A stretch of 64,000 bases of DNA, taken from Micromonospora sp. C31 (GTDB taxonomy: Bacteria; Actinomycetota; Actinomycetes; Mycobacteriales; Micromonosporaceae). Below are positions 29,679 through 39,332 of this stretch, in pieces. The notes under the pieces were generated by a model that was given only the letters and a program-made list of their open reading frames with translations, was not told the origin of the DNA and searched no databases. Where the stretch lies: NCBI RefSeq assembly GCF_018070575.1, contig NZ_JAGPXN010000014.1, positions 1-64,000 on the forward strand, read 5' to 3'. Position 1 is the stretch's first letter, and every line of letters starts with the position of its first letter. The position numbers and the translations under genes are program-made.

Positions 29679-29692
29679 GTGGTGCTCACCAC
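29679..29692. promoter_or_regulatory. 14-bp palindrome upstream of the methyltransferase gene
   Basis: GTGGTG-CT-CACCAC, perfect six-base arms around a two-base centre, about 90-105 bases upstream of the methyltransferase start and between it and the thiolase gene end. It could be an operator for the methyltransferase/GGDEF-EAL unit; no promoter element was fixed next to it. Confidence 0.35.
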
Positions 29693-29874
29693 TGTAGGCC
29701 GCGAACTCCCAGCTTCGGGAGGTCCCGCGACCCACTTCGTCGGCCCTTGCGGCTCCCGTGCGCGGTCCGGGCAGCACAGACCGACGGGCCGGTCACGGTC
29801 CGCACACCGTACGCGAACGGGCCCGTCCGGCGGGCGGACCGCGGCTCCCCGCGTGCCTGGGGCCGGGGTGTGGG

Positions 29875-31077
<1,203 letters not shown>

Positions 31078-31152
31078 CAGCGCGATCCTTCGGGGGTGGA
31101 AAGGGGCGGGGGCGGGCGGCTCCGGGTCGCGGGGGACGCCCGCCAGCCAGGA

Positions 31153-31177
31153 TATCCGCGCGCGCAGCGGATAGGTT
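31153..31177 (+). promoter_or_regulatory. inverted repeat overlapping a -10 element
   Basis: TATCCGC (31153-31159) and GCGGATA (31167-31173), a perfect 7-bp inverted repeat with a 7-base spacer. Its right arm overlaps TAGGTT at 31172-31177, a plausible -10 placed six bases before the ATG at 31184, so binding here would block the DUF998 promoter. No -35 was identified. The thiolase gene starts about 75 bases away on the other strand. Confidence 0.45.
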
Positions 31178-31183
31178 GGCGGC

Positions 31184-31873
31184 ATGGCCCGACCTCCGGC
31201 TGGACCACGCCGCACGGACGTGGCTGAGCCGCGCCGGGCCGACCCGGACACCGCCCCGCCCCGGGCCGCCGCCGCGTCGGCCTCCGCCGCCTGCGTCGTC
31301 GGGGGCGCGGTCGCGGTGACCGTCGCCGTGGTCGCCGGTCCCGGGCCGGGTCTGACGGGGTACGTCAGCGAGGCGGGCGTCACCGACAGCGCGTACGCCC
31401 CGGCGTACCGGATCGGGGTCTTCGCCCTGGCGGTCGGGTTGCTGCTGCTCGCGGCGGCGCTGCCCCCGGTGCTGCGGGCGGCGGCCGTGCTGCTGGGTTG
31501 CGGCAGCGTGTTCGCGCTGGTCTCCGGGGCGGTGACGTGCAGCGCCGGCTGCCCGCTGCCGCCGTTCGAGCGGGCGACCACGGCGGACCTGGTGCACGGC
31601 GCGGCGAGCATCCTGGCGGTGGCCGCGGTGGTCCTCGCGATGCTGGCGACCACCTTCACCCGGGCCGCGCCGTCGGCGTTGCGGCGGCTGGCGGCGGTGG
31701 CCCTGGCGGTGGCCCTGCCGCTGGCGGGCGCGACCGCCGTGGCCATGCTCGTCGTCGGGCGCGGCGGCCTGGTCGCCGTCCTGGAGCGGTTGCTGCTGCT
31801 GGTGGCCGTCCTCTGGGGCACGGCCACCGCGACCGCCGTCGCGCTCGGCCGGCAGGCGAGGACACCAGGTTGA
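31184..31873 (+). CDS. DUF998 membrane protein
   Basis: A 229-residue protein with six hydrophobic segments (about 33-52, 75-95, 97-117, 135-155, 165-188 and 198-220) after a basic Pro/Ala-rich start. The second part, GAVTCSAGCPLPPFERAT, with a Cys pair in a periplasmic loop, matches the DUF998 family. Function unknown in general. A possible TAGGTT -10 lies six bases before the ATG and there is no Shine-Dalgarno, so a leaderless transcript is probable. It is followed by a hairpin at 31903-31928. Confidence 0.75.
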   Translation: MARPPAGPRRTDVAEPRRADPDTAPPRAAAASASAACVVGGAVAVTVAVVAGPGPGLTGYVSEAGVTDSAYAPAYRIGVFALAVGLLLLAAALPPVLRAAAVLLGCGSVFALVSGAVTCSAGCPLPPFERATTADLVHGAASILAVAAVVLAMLATTFTRAAPSALRRLAAVALAVALPLAGATAVAMLVVGRGGLVAVLERLLLLVAVLWGTATATAVALGRQARTPG

Positions 31874-31902
31874 CGCCCAGGGGCCGCCCGCACCCCTGCT
31901 GT

Positions 31903-31928
31903 AAGGAGCGTCACCGCGGCGGCTCCTT
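31903..31928 (+). terminator. inverted repeat after the DUF998 gene
   Basis: AAGGAGC and GCTCCTT, a perfect 7-bp inverted repeat with a 12-base loop that itself can pair partly (CACCGCGGCG). It is 30 bases past the DUF998 stop and ends 36 bases before the leader peptide. No T-run follows. Confidence 0.5.
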
Positions 31929-31964
31929 CCGCCGCATCGACGGCCGGCGTTAGCCTCGGCGGCG

Positions 31965-32054
31965 ATGACCAACGTCTGGCACCTGACCGTGCGCCTGTAC
32001 GTCGACCTCCGACTGCAGGCCAGCGGCGTCTGTCCGGCGCAGCCGCTCTCCTGA
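31965..32054 (+). CDS. leader peptide of the actinobacterial Cys attenuator type
   Basis: A 29-codon reading frame, MTNVWHLTVRLYVDLRLQ then ASGVCPAQPLS, with a pattern close to the short leader peptides found in front of sulfur and redox genes in actinomycetes, whose core is LxxRRHVDLLRVxSxLCP. It has the VDL core, a basic run and one Cys at residue 23. TAGCCT at 31951-31956 lies 8 bases before the ATG and is a good -10, so the transcript would be leaderless. The flavin oxidoreductase gene starts 159 bases after its stop. Translation status of the Cys codon could control that gene. The assignment rests on pattern and position. Confidence 0.65.
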   Translation: MTNVWHLTVRLYVDLRLQASGVCPAQPLS

Positions 32055-32212
32055 CGCTGCCCGTTCCGACCTCCGGGCCCTGGGACACACCCGCATGGCT
32101 TCCGCCCTGCACAAGATCCCCTTATCCGTGCGGATCCACCGCGACCGAACGACCCGACGAGTCTCAGAGGGCCTGTCCCCGGGCTCTCCCCGCATCCGGA
32201 GAGGATGACCAC

Positions 32213-33277
32213 ATGAGTGTCCTGTTCACCCCGCTGACCCTGCGCACGGTGACCCTGCCCAACCGGATCGCCCTGGCGCCGATGTGCCAGTACACCGCCG
32301 GCCCGGACGGCCTGCCCACCGACTGGCACCTGGTGCACCTGGGCGCCCGCGCGGTCGGCGGCGCCGGCCTGGTGATGACCGAGGCCACTGCCGTGCTGCC
32401 CGAGGGGCGGATCAGCCCCCAGGACACCGGGCTCTGGTCCGGTAGGCACGTCGACGCCTGGCGGCCGGTGACCGCGTTCGTCGCCGCGCACGGCGCGGTG
32501 CCGGTCGTGCAGCTCGCGCACGCCGGGTTCAAGGCGTCGACGTACCGGCCGTGGGCGCCCCGGCGGGGCGGGGTGCCCGACGCCGAGGGCGGCTGGACGC
32601 CGGTCGGTCCGGGATCCGCGCCGTTCGTGCCGGACTACCGGGTGCCGACCGCGCTCGACGAGGCGGGCATAGCCGGCGTCGTCGGTGCCTTCGCGGCGGC
32701 GGCCGGTCGGGCGGTCGACGCCGGCTTCGCGGCCGTGGAGATCCACGCCGCACACGGCTACCTGCTGCACGAGTTCCTCTCCCCGCTGACGAACCACCGG
32801 GACGACGGCTGGGGCGGGGACCGGCCCGGCCGGATGCGGCTGACCCTGGAGGTGGCGCGGGCGGTCCGCGCGGCGGTCGGCGAGGACGTGCCCGTGCTCA
32901 CCCGCATCTCGGCCACCGACTGGGAGCCGGCGGGCTGGACGCCCGAGGACAGCGTGGTGCTCGCCGGCGAGCTGGCCGCCGCCGGAGTGGACCTGGTCGA
33001 CTGTTCCTCCGGCGGCGCGTCGGCCACGGCGAGCATCCCGGTCGGCCCGGGCTACCAGGTGCCGCTGGCCGCCCGGGTGCGCCGGGAAGCGGGGGTCGCC
33101 ACCGGCGCGGTCGGCCTGATCGTCGAGCCGGAGCAGGCCGAGGAGATCGTCGCGTCCGGCGACGCCGACCTGGTCCTGCTCGGGCGGGAACTCCTACGCG
33201 ACCCGTACTGGCCGCACCGCGCCGCCGCCAAGCTCGGCGCCACCCCCACCTGGCCCGCCCAGTACGCCCGCGCCTGA
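32213..33277 (+). CDS. NADH:flavin oxidoreductase (Old Yellow Enzyme, YqjM-like)
   Basis: A 354-residue FMN-containing ene-reductase. Cys25 in LAPMCQY is the redox-sensing cysteine of the YqjM subclass; the substrate-binding pair His178/His181 is in EIHAAHGYLLHEFLSP; FMN segments HLGARAVGGAGLVMTEAT and GLIVEPEQAEEIV are present. These enzymes reduce activated C=C bonds using NAD(P)H and are linked with electrophile and thiol stress. The ATG has GGAGAGG eight bases upstream; that sequence overlaps a small CATCC/GGATG stem (32193-32207) which might mask it. A Cys-containing leader peptide lies upstream. Confidence 0.95.
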   Translation: MSVLFTPLTLRTVTLPNRIALAPMCQYTAGPDGLPTDWHLVHLGARAVGGAGLVMTEATAVLPEGRISPQDTGLWSGRHVDAWRPVTAFVAAHGAVPVVQLAHAGFKASTYRPWAPRRGGVPDAEGGWTPVGPGSAPFVPDYRVPTALDEAGIAGVVGAFAAAAGRAVDAGFAAVEIHAAHGYLLHEFLSPLTNHRDDGWGGDRPGRMRLTLEVARAVRAAVGEDVPVLTRISATDWEPAGWTPEDSVVLAGELAAAGVDLVDCSSGGASATASIPVGPGYQVPLAARVRREAGVATGAVGLIVEPEQAEEIVASGDADLVLLGRELLRDPYWPHRAAAKLGATPTWPAQYARA

Positions 33278-33287
33278 ACCCCGCCCT

Positions 33288-33327
33288 CACCCCCGCTCCC
33301 CCGCCACCCGGCGGGGCGGCGGGGGTG
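33288..33327. terminator. bidirectional hairpin between convergent genes
   Basis: A long GC-rich inverted repeat, CACCCCCGC...GCGGGGGTG outer arms with a CCCCGCC/GGCGGGG inner stem, lying between the ends of the oxidoreductase gene (33277) and the ABC exporter gene (33357). Its position suits termination from both sides. Confidence 0.6.
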
Positions 33328-33356
33328 GGGGCCGCCGGTGGGGTGGGGGCGGCGGG

Positions 33357-36300
33357 TCAGCCGGCCAGATGGGACCAGTGGGGTTCCAGGTCGCGCCAGG
33401 GGCCCTGGGCGGCGACCGTGCCGGAGCGGAGGACCACGACGTGGTCGGCCCGGACCAGGGCGGCGCGCTTCGAGGTCGAACCCACCACCGTCACCCCGTG
33501 CTCGCGCAGCGCCTGCCACAACGCCAGCTCGGTGGTGACGTCCAGCGCCGACGACACGTCGTCGGCCACCAGCAGCTCGGTACGCGGGGCGAGCGCCCGG
33601 GCCAGCGCGAGGCGCTGCAACTGCCCGCCCGAGAGCCGGGTGCCCTTGTGCCCGATCAGCAGCCCGAGCCCGCCACCGGCCGCCGCCAGGTCGTGGTCGA
33701 GCTGGGCGGTCGACACCGCCGCCGCGGCGTCCACCTGGTGGCCGAGGGTGATGTTGTCGGCCACCGTGCCGGAGAGCACCCGGGGCAACTGGCCGACGTA
33801 GCCCACCTGGTGGGGGCGCAGGAACAACTCCGGCTCCGTGACGGAGTCGCCGTTCCAGGTCAGCCGGCCGGTGTGCGGCGCGATGCCGGCCAGCGCCCGC
33901 AGCAGCGACGACTTGCCCGCGCCGACCGGGCCGACGACCAGCACCAACTGCCCGCGTTCCACCGTCAGGTCGACGTCGCGTACGGCCACCGTCCCGTCGG
34001 TGTGCCGGACGCCGAAGCCGGTCAGCTCCAGCCGGCGCAGCGGGTGCCGGGGCGGCACGACGGGCGCCGGGGCGGTCCCCGCGCCGAGGTCCACCTCCGG
34101 CACCGGCGCCGAGTACGCCTCCACACCGGTCATCGCCACCGTCCGCCGGGTCCACACCCGCGCCGACGGGAGCTGCGAGATCAACGACGCCGTCGTCCAG
34201 GCGAACCAACGGGCGGCGGCCAGGGTGGCGACCACGACCAGGGTGGCACCCGCCGACAGGTGCCCGGCCAGGAAGAGCGCCCACGCGCCGATCGGCAGCA
34301 GGCCGCTGACCAGCGACGGGGTCGACCGGGACCAGACCTGCACCGAGATCTCCCGGCGTTGCCGGTCGCTGCGGACCACGTCGAGGTCGGCCAGGTGGGC
34401 CAGCACCGGGCGGGTGGCCCCGGCCAGTTTGACCGTACGGGCGGCCGACAGCGAGGAGACCAGCGCGGTGGCGAACGCGGCCCGCGCCGCGACGGTGTCC
34501 CGCGCGGAACGTTCCAGGTGGGGGCCGAACAGCGTCGCGGCCAGCCCGGAGACCAGCATCGTGCCCGCGAAGAAGAGCCCCGGCACCACGCTGCCGGTGA
34601 CGGCGGTCATCGCGACCAGGAGCAGCAGCGAGATCCCCTGGTCCATCAGGTTGTCGGCGAGCTGCACCACCCGCTCGGTGTCGCCGCCCTGGGCCACCAC
34701 CTCGGCCGGCGTGTGCCCGCTGACCCGGCGGGGCCCGGTCTGGCCGTGCACCAGGCGCAGGCTGATCCGCAGCATCTGCCGGACCCACCACTGCGGGAAG
34801 CGCAGACCGGTGAGGTACGGCACCGGCAGGGTCACCAGCAGGCCGGCGACGATCCCCAGCGCCGGCTTCCACGGGTCGCCGGTGCCGTCGACCAGGTCGG
34901 CCCAGAGCCAGGGCAGCACCGGCCCCTCCAGCCCGAGGAGCACGAGCAGCAGGAACATCGAGAGCGAGGCCAGCCCGTAGCGCGCGTCGTTGACGCACAG
35001 CCGCAGGATCTCCCGCAGCCCACGCAGGGCCGGCTCCCCGGGCGTGCCCGTACCCTCGTCGGCCGACCCGACCGGCGGCGCGGTCGACGACCTTGTCGAG
35101 GTCGCGGCGGACGACCCGGCCGGGGGCGCACCGGCCGGGAGCGTGACCGGCGGGACGAGCGGCGGCATGGCCGGGGGCGCAGCCGGCGGAAGAACCTCGT
35201 CCGGGCCGGGGGACGGCCACGGCTCCGACGGGCCGGTCAGCAGGTCGACCCCGCCGCCGTGACCCGGCGTCGCGTGGGCGTACGCGGTGGCGTGGCTGGT
35301 GGCGAGCAGCTCGGCGAAGCGTTGCGAGGAGTGCAGCGGCCCGGCCTCGACCACCGCGCCGTCGGCCATCACCACCACCTCGTCGCAGCGGCGCACGGAG
35401 GAGAGACGATGCGCGATGACGATGCCGATCCGGTCGCGCAGCAACCGCTCGGTGGCCTGCTGCACCCGCGCCTCGGTCACCGGGTCGAGGCGGGCGGTGG
35501 CCTCGTCGAGGATCACCACGTGCGGGTCGCGCACCAGGATCCGGGCGAAGGCCACCAACTGCTCCTGGCCCGCCGAGAGCACGTGCCCGCCGTCGCCCAG
35601 CCGGGTGTCCAGGCCGGCGGGCAGCTCGGCGATCCAGCCGTCCAGCCCCAGCTCGCGCAGCGCCCGGGCGGCGGCGGCGAGCAGGTCAGGATCGAACAGC
35701 GCGACGTTCTCGGCGAGGGTCCCCGCGAGGATCTCGGTGCGCTGGGGCACCACGGCGATCCACCGGCGCAGCGCCTCGACGTCGAGGTCGCACACGTCGT
35801 CGCCGGCCAGGAAGACCGTCCCGGGTGGCACGTCGACGGCCCGGGTGAGCACCTTCGCCAGGGTTGACTTGCCGGAGCCGGTCCGGCCGACGAGGGCGTA
35901 CGAGCGGCCCCGGGTGAAGGTGAGGTCGACGTCGCGCAGCGCGGGGCCGCGCCCGTCGTCGGCACCCGCGTAGCGGAAGGTGAGGCCCCGTACCACCAGG
36001 TCACCCTCGGCCGGGGCGGCTCCGCCCGCGGGCTCCTGCGGGGAGTTCGCCAGCAGCTGCACGCGTCCCCACGCGCCGAGGGCGTACTGGAGTTCGGGGA
36101 CCATCCGGCTGACGTGCTCGACGGTCATGCCGAAGCCGATGGCGAGCAGCCAGATCGCGGTGAGCCGGGCGCCGTCCACCCGGCCGGTGACCAGCGCCCA
36201 CGCGCCGCCGAGCACCACGGCCGCGATCCCGGCCCGGATGGCGCCGGCCGCCACGGTGGTGACCTGGGCCGACATCCGCCACACCCGCACGCCCCGGCTG

Positions 36301-36953
36301 AGCACCTCGGCGGCCCGTCGGGCGTAGAGGCGCAGCACGTACGGTCGGGCCAGGCTGGTGCGCACGTCGTCCTGGCCGTGGATGGCCTCCTCCATGACCG
36401 CGGCGAGGTCGGACCAGGCCTCCTCCTCGGCCATCCGGGCCGGGCCGATCCGCACGGTCGGCTTGCGCAGGCCGGCGGCCAGCAGCACGGTGAGCAGCAG
36501 CATCCCGACGCCGGCCGGCCACCACACCGCGAGGGCGACGACGGTCGACAGCACGCCCGCGGCCAGCCCCTGCGCGATCCGTACGCCCTGGTTGCGCACC
36601 GCGGCGGCGACCTGGTAGACGTCGCCGTCGATGCGGTCGAGCAGTTCGCCGACCGGGGTGGTCTCCAGGGTCGGCAGGTCCTGGCCGAGCGCGACCCGGC
36701 ACAGCCGGCGGCGTACGTCGGCGGACCAGTCGGCGGTCAGCCCGGCCATCAGCAGGCTCACCGCGAGGTCGGTGAGGACGGCGGCGACCAGCGCCACGGC
36801 TAGCAGCGCGAAGAACCCGGCGGCGCGGTGCACCAGGACGGGGCCGGCCAGCGCGGCGCCGGCGGCCTGGCCGCCGGCGCCGAGCACGATCAGGCAGGTC
36901 ACGATCGCCATTCGGCGGGGCGAGGTGGCCCACATGTCCCGGAGCAGACGCAT
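33357..36953 (-). CDS. single-chain ABC exporter with two TMD-NBD halves
   Basis: A 1198-residue fused type IV (ABCB-like) exporter. Half 1: membrane domain (about 15-310), NBD1 with Walker A GRTGSGKST at about 356, signature LSAGQ at about 459, Walker B VVILDEATARLD and switch His in VIAHRL. A Pro/Ser-rich linker covers about 590-680. Half 2: membrane domain, NBD2 with Walker A GPVGAGKSS at about 1013, signature LSGGQ at about 1107, Walker B LLVADDVSSALD and STSK where the switch His should be. Thus the site built from NBD2 Walker motifs and the NBD1 signature is degenerate and the other is canonical, as in asymmetric exporters. Substrate unknown. Confidence 0.9.
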   Translation of the reverse strand: MRLLRDMWATSPRRMAIVTCLIVLGAGGQAAGAALAGPVLVHRAAGFFALLAVALVAAVLTDLAVSLLMAGLTADWSADVRRRLCRVALGQDLPTLETTPVGELLDRIDGDVYQVAAAVRNQGVRIAQGLAAGVLSTVVALAVWWPAGVGMLLLTVLLAAGLRKPTVRIGPARMAEEEAWSDLAAVMEEAIHGQDDVRTSLARPYVLRLYARRAAEVLSRGVRVWRMSAQVTTVAAGAIRAGIAAVVLGGAWALVTGRVDGARLTAIWLLAIGFGMTVEHVSRMVPELQYALGAWGRVQLLANSPQEPAGGAAPAEGDLVVRGLTFRYAGADDGRGPALRDVDLTFTRGRSYALVGRTGSGKSTLAKVLTRAVDVPPGTVFLAGDDVCDLDVEALRRWIAVVPQRTEILAGTLAENVALFDPDLLAAAARALRELGLDGWIAELPAGLDTRLGDGGHVLSAGQEQLVAFARILVRDPHVVILDEATARLDPVTEARVQQATERLLRDRIGIVIAHRLSSVRRCDEVVVMADGAVVEAGPLHSSQRFAELLATSHATAYAHATPGHGGGVDLLTGPSEPWPSPGPDEVLPPAAPPAMPPLVPPVTLPAGAPPAGSSAATSTRSSTAPPVGSADEGTGTPGEPALRGLREILRLCVNDARYGLASLSMFLLLVLLGLEGPVLPWLWADLVDGTGDPWKPALGIVAGLLVTLPVPYLTGLRFPQWWVRQMLRISLRLVHGQTGPRRVSGHTPAEVVAQGGDTERVVQLADNLMDQGISLLLLVAMTAVTGSVVPGLFFAGTMLVSGLAATLFGPHLERSARDTVAARAAFATALVSSLSAARTVKLAGATRPVLAHLADLDVVRSDRQRREISVQVWSRSTPSLVSGLLPIGAWALFLAGHLSAGATLVVVATLAAARWFAWTTASLISQLPSARVWTRRTVAMTGVEAYSAPVPEVDLGAGTAPAPVVPPRHPLRRLELTGFGVRHTDGTVAVRDVDLTVERGQLVLVVGPVGAGKSSLLRALAGIAPHTGRLTWNGDSVTEPELFLRPHQVGYVGQLPRVLSGTVADNITLGHQVDAAAAVSTAQLDHDLAAAGGGLGLLIGHKGTRLSGGQLQRLALARALAPRTELLVADDVSSALDVTTELALWQALREHGVTVVGSTSKRAALVRADHVVVLRSGTVAAQGPWRDLEPHWSHLAG

Positions 36954-37140
36954 GACGGAGTCCCTTCGGGCAAACCGGGGCGGAGCATCCAGCCTGGTCG
37001 GTCGAGCCGGCCGGCTCAACGCATTTACCGGCCGTTCACCTGGCAGGACGCCGACGCCGCGGGCCGCGCCGACCGGCGGCGGGGCAGGCGGGGGCCGCGC
37101 CGACCGGCACCCGTCCCCCCGGCGGTCGCCCGGCCCGGGG

Positions 37141-37233
37141 GCGCAGAAGGACGCGGTGGGCGCAGGAGGACACGGTGGGCGCAGAAGGACACGGTGGGCT
37201 CAGACGAGCGGTGGGCTCAGAAGAGCACGGTGG
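37141..37233. repeat. 19-bp minisatellite, about five copies
   Basis: Tandem units of 19 bases, the form on the plus strand being GCGCAGAAGGACACGGTGG: copies start at 37141, 37160, 37179, 37198 (17 bases, shortened) and 37215. The first three copies are nearly identical; the last, GCTCAGAAGAGCACGGTGG, contains the TCA complement of the stop codon and the final codons of the GNAT gene at 37217. Earlier copies have accumulated a few changes. The array lies in the gap between the ABC exporter and GNAT genes. Confidence 0.8.
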
Positions 37234-38056
37234 CGAGCGTGCCGACGGGGCGGAAACCACAGCGTTCGTAGACCCGGCGCGCCGGCCGGTTGAAGTCGTT
37301 GACGTAGAGGCTGACGGTCGGGGCCACCCGCAGCAGCGCGTCGCGCACCACCGCCGCCATCGCCGCCGACGCGATGCCCCGGCCCCGCCAGTCGGGGGCC
37401 ACCCAGACGCCCTGCACCTGGGCGGTCCGCCGGGTCACGACCGCCAGTTCGGCCTTGAACACCACCTGACCGTCGACGAACCGGGCGTACGCCCGACCCG
37501 TGCGGACCAGGTCGGTGACCCGCCGCCGGTAGCCGCGCCCGCCGTCGTCGGCGAGCGGCGACACGCCGACCTCCTCGGTGTACATCGCCACCGCCGCCGG
37601 GAAGAGCCGGTCGATCTCGCTCGCGCGAACCCGCCGCACCTCCGGGTCGGCCCGCAGCGCCGGCAGCGCGTCGGTCGCCAGCAACGGCTGGTTGGGGCGT
37701 ACGTCCCGGGCGGGCCCCCAGACGGCGGAGAGCCGGCTCCAGAGGCCGAGCACCGCGTCGGCCCGGCCCACGATCGACGAACATAGCCGTTCCTCGCCGG
37801 CCAGCAGGTCGGCGTAGGCGGCGACGGCCGGCTCGGTGGCGAGCACGGGGGTGAGGTTGCCACCCAGCCAGCAGATCGACTCCAGGTTGCGGCGGCTGCC
37901 GTAGCCCAGCACCCGCCCCTCGGCGCGCCACCAGGCCAGCCCCCGCGCGGTGATCCGCTCGGCGACCTGCGCGCCCGCGAACGGGTCGAGGTCGAGCAGC
38001 CGCTCGACCGCGCGGCGCTCCGACTCCCCCAGTTGCCGTACCGGCACCGTCAGCAC
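37217..38056 (-). CDS. GNAT acetyltransferase with DUF4081 domain
   Basis: A 279-residue protein. The N-terminal half (about 1-150) matches DUF4081, which precedes a GNAT domain at about 150-279: MYTEEVGVSPL, the acetyl-CoA motif QGVWVAPDWRGRGIASAAM, and LYVNDFNRPARRVYERCGF. The gene after ispG is held by this family in many actinobacteria, including mycobacteria, so it is a conserved neighbour of the rseP-ispG operon. The acetylated substrate is not known. Its stop lies in the last copy of a 19-bp tandem repeat. Confidence 0.9.
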   Translation of the reverse strand: MLTVPVRQLGESERRAVERLLDLDPFAGAQVAERITARGLAWWRAEGRVLGYGSRRNLESICWLGGNLTPVLATEPAVAAYADLLAGEERLCSSIVGRADAVLGLWSRLSAVWGPARDVRPNQPLLATDALPALRADPEVRRVRASEIDRLFPAAVAMYTEEVGVSPLADDGGRGYRRRVTDLVRTGRAYARFVDGQVVFKAELAVVTRRTAQVQGVWVAPDWRGRGIASAAMAAVVRDALLRVAPTVSLYVNDFNRPARRVYERCGFRPVGTLATVLF

Positions 38057-38150
38057 GGATACCAGCCTGCCAGATCCGCCCGGTGCCGCGCGGGCCGAGT
38101 GACGAGTGGGACCACGACGACGGCACCGGCCGGGCCGGCTGTGGGACGGG

Positions 38151-39323
38151 TCAGTGCACGGTGACGGTGGCGCCGGGGAGCAGGTCGCGCAGATCGTCGG
38201 GCAGTTCGGCGCCCATCTCGTCGGCGATGCGCAACGCCTCGGCGATCAGCGTCTCCACGATCTGCGCCTCGGGCACGGTCTTGACCACCTTGCCCTTGAC
38301 GAAGATCTGGCCCTTGCCGTTGCCGGAGGCCACCCCGAGGTCGGCCTCGCGGGCCTCGCCCGGACCGTTCACGACGCAGCCCATCACGGCGACCCGCAGC
38401 GGCACCGGCAGGCCCTCCAGGCCGGCGGTGACCTCCTCGGCGAGCTTGTAGACGTCGACCTGGGCACGCCCGCAGGACGGGCAGGAGACGATCTCCAGGC
38501 CCCGCTCGCGCAGCCCGAGCGACTCCAGGATCTGGTTGCCGACCTTGATCTCCTCCACCGGCGGCGCCGACAGCGAGACCCGGATCGTGTCGCCGATCCC
38601 CTCGGCCAGCAGCGCGCCGAAGGCGACCGCCGACTTGATGGTGCCCTGGAAGGCGGGGCCGGCCTCGGTGACGCCCAGGTGCAGCGGGTAGTCGCACTTC
38701 TCGGCCAACTGGCGGTACGCCCGGATCATCACCACCGGGTCGTTGTGCTTGACCGAGATCTTGATGTCGCGGAAGCCGTGCTCCTCGAACAACGAGCACT
38801 CCCACAGCGCCGACTCGACCAACGCCTCGGCGGTGGCCTTGCCGTACTTGGCGAGCAGCCGCTTGTCCAGCGACCCGGCGTTGACGCCGATCCGGATCGG
38901 CACACCCGCGTCGCCGGCCGCCCTGGCGATCTCCTTGACCTTGTCGTCGAACTGGCGGATGTTGCCCGGGTTCACCCGGACCGCCGCGCAGCCGGCGTCG
39001 ATCGCGGCGAAGACGTACTTCGGCTGGAAGTGGATGTCGGCGATCACCGGGATCTGCGACTTCCTCGCGATCGCCGGCAACGCCTCGACGTCGTCCTGGC
39101 TGGGCACGGCGACCCGGACGATCTGGCAGCCGGACGCGGTCAGCTCGGCGATCTGCTGGAGCGTCGCGTTGACGTCGGAGGTGAGGGTGGTGGTCATCGA
39201 CTGCACCGACACCGGCGCGCCCCCACCGACCGGCACCGACCCGACCATGATCTGGCGGCTGACCCGACGCGGGGCGAGCGGCGGGGGCGGCACGGCGGGG
39301 ATACCGAGACTGACAGCGGTCAC
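38151..39323 (-). CDS. ispG: 4-hydroxy-3-methylbut-2-enyl diphosphate synthase
   Basis: A 390-residue [4Fe-4S] enzyme of the MEP isoprenoid pathway (flavodoxin/ferredoxin dependent), converting MEcPP to HMBPP. Cluster ligands Cys281 and Cys284 (SCPSCGRA), Cys316 (GCVVNGPGE) and Glu323 are present, as are the TIM-barrel segments VQSMTTTLTSD and ADIHFQP. The GTG at 39323 was chosen because AAGGTGA lies nine bases upstream and homologues start near TAVSLGIPAVPPPP; another GTG at 39332 touches the rseP stop directly. It follows rseP in the dxr-rseP-ispG order and is before the GNAT gene. Confidence 0.95.
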   Translation of the reverse strand: MTAVSLGIPAVPPPPLAPRRVSRQIMVGSVPVGGGAPVSVQSMTTTLTSDVNATLQQIAELTASGCQIVRVAVPSQDDVEALPAIARKSQIPVIADIHFQPKYVFAAIDAGCAAVRVNPGNIRQFDDKVKEIARAAGDAGVPIRIGVNAGSLDKRLLAKYGKATAEALVESALWECSLFEEHGFRDIKISVKHNDPVVMIRAYRQLAEKCDYPLHLGVTEAGPAFQGTIKSAVAFGALLAEGIGDTIRVSLSAPPVEEIKVGNQILESLGLRERGLEIVSCPSCGRAQVDVYKLAEEVTAGLEGLPVPLRVAVMGCVVNGPGEAREADLGVASGNGKGQIFVKGKVVKTVPEAQIVETLIAEALRIADEMGAELPDDLRDLLPGATVTVH

Positions 39324-39332
39324 TTCAGGCAC

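Noticed and set aside
32055..32212. An FMN riboswitch in front of the flavin oxidoreductase
   Set aside because: None of the conserved RFN-element sequence blocks were seen; the leader peptide explains the region better.
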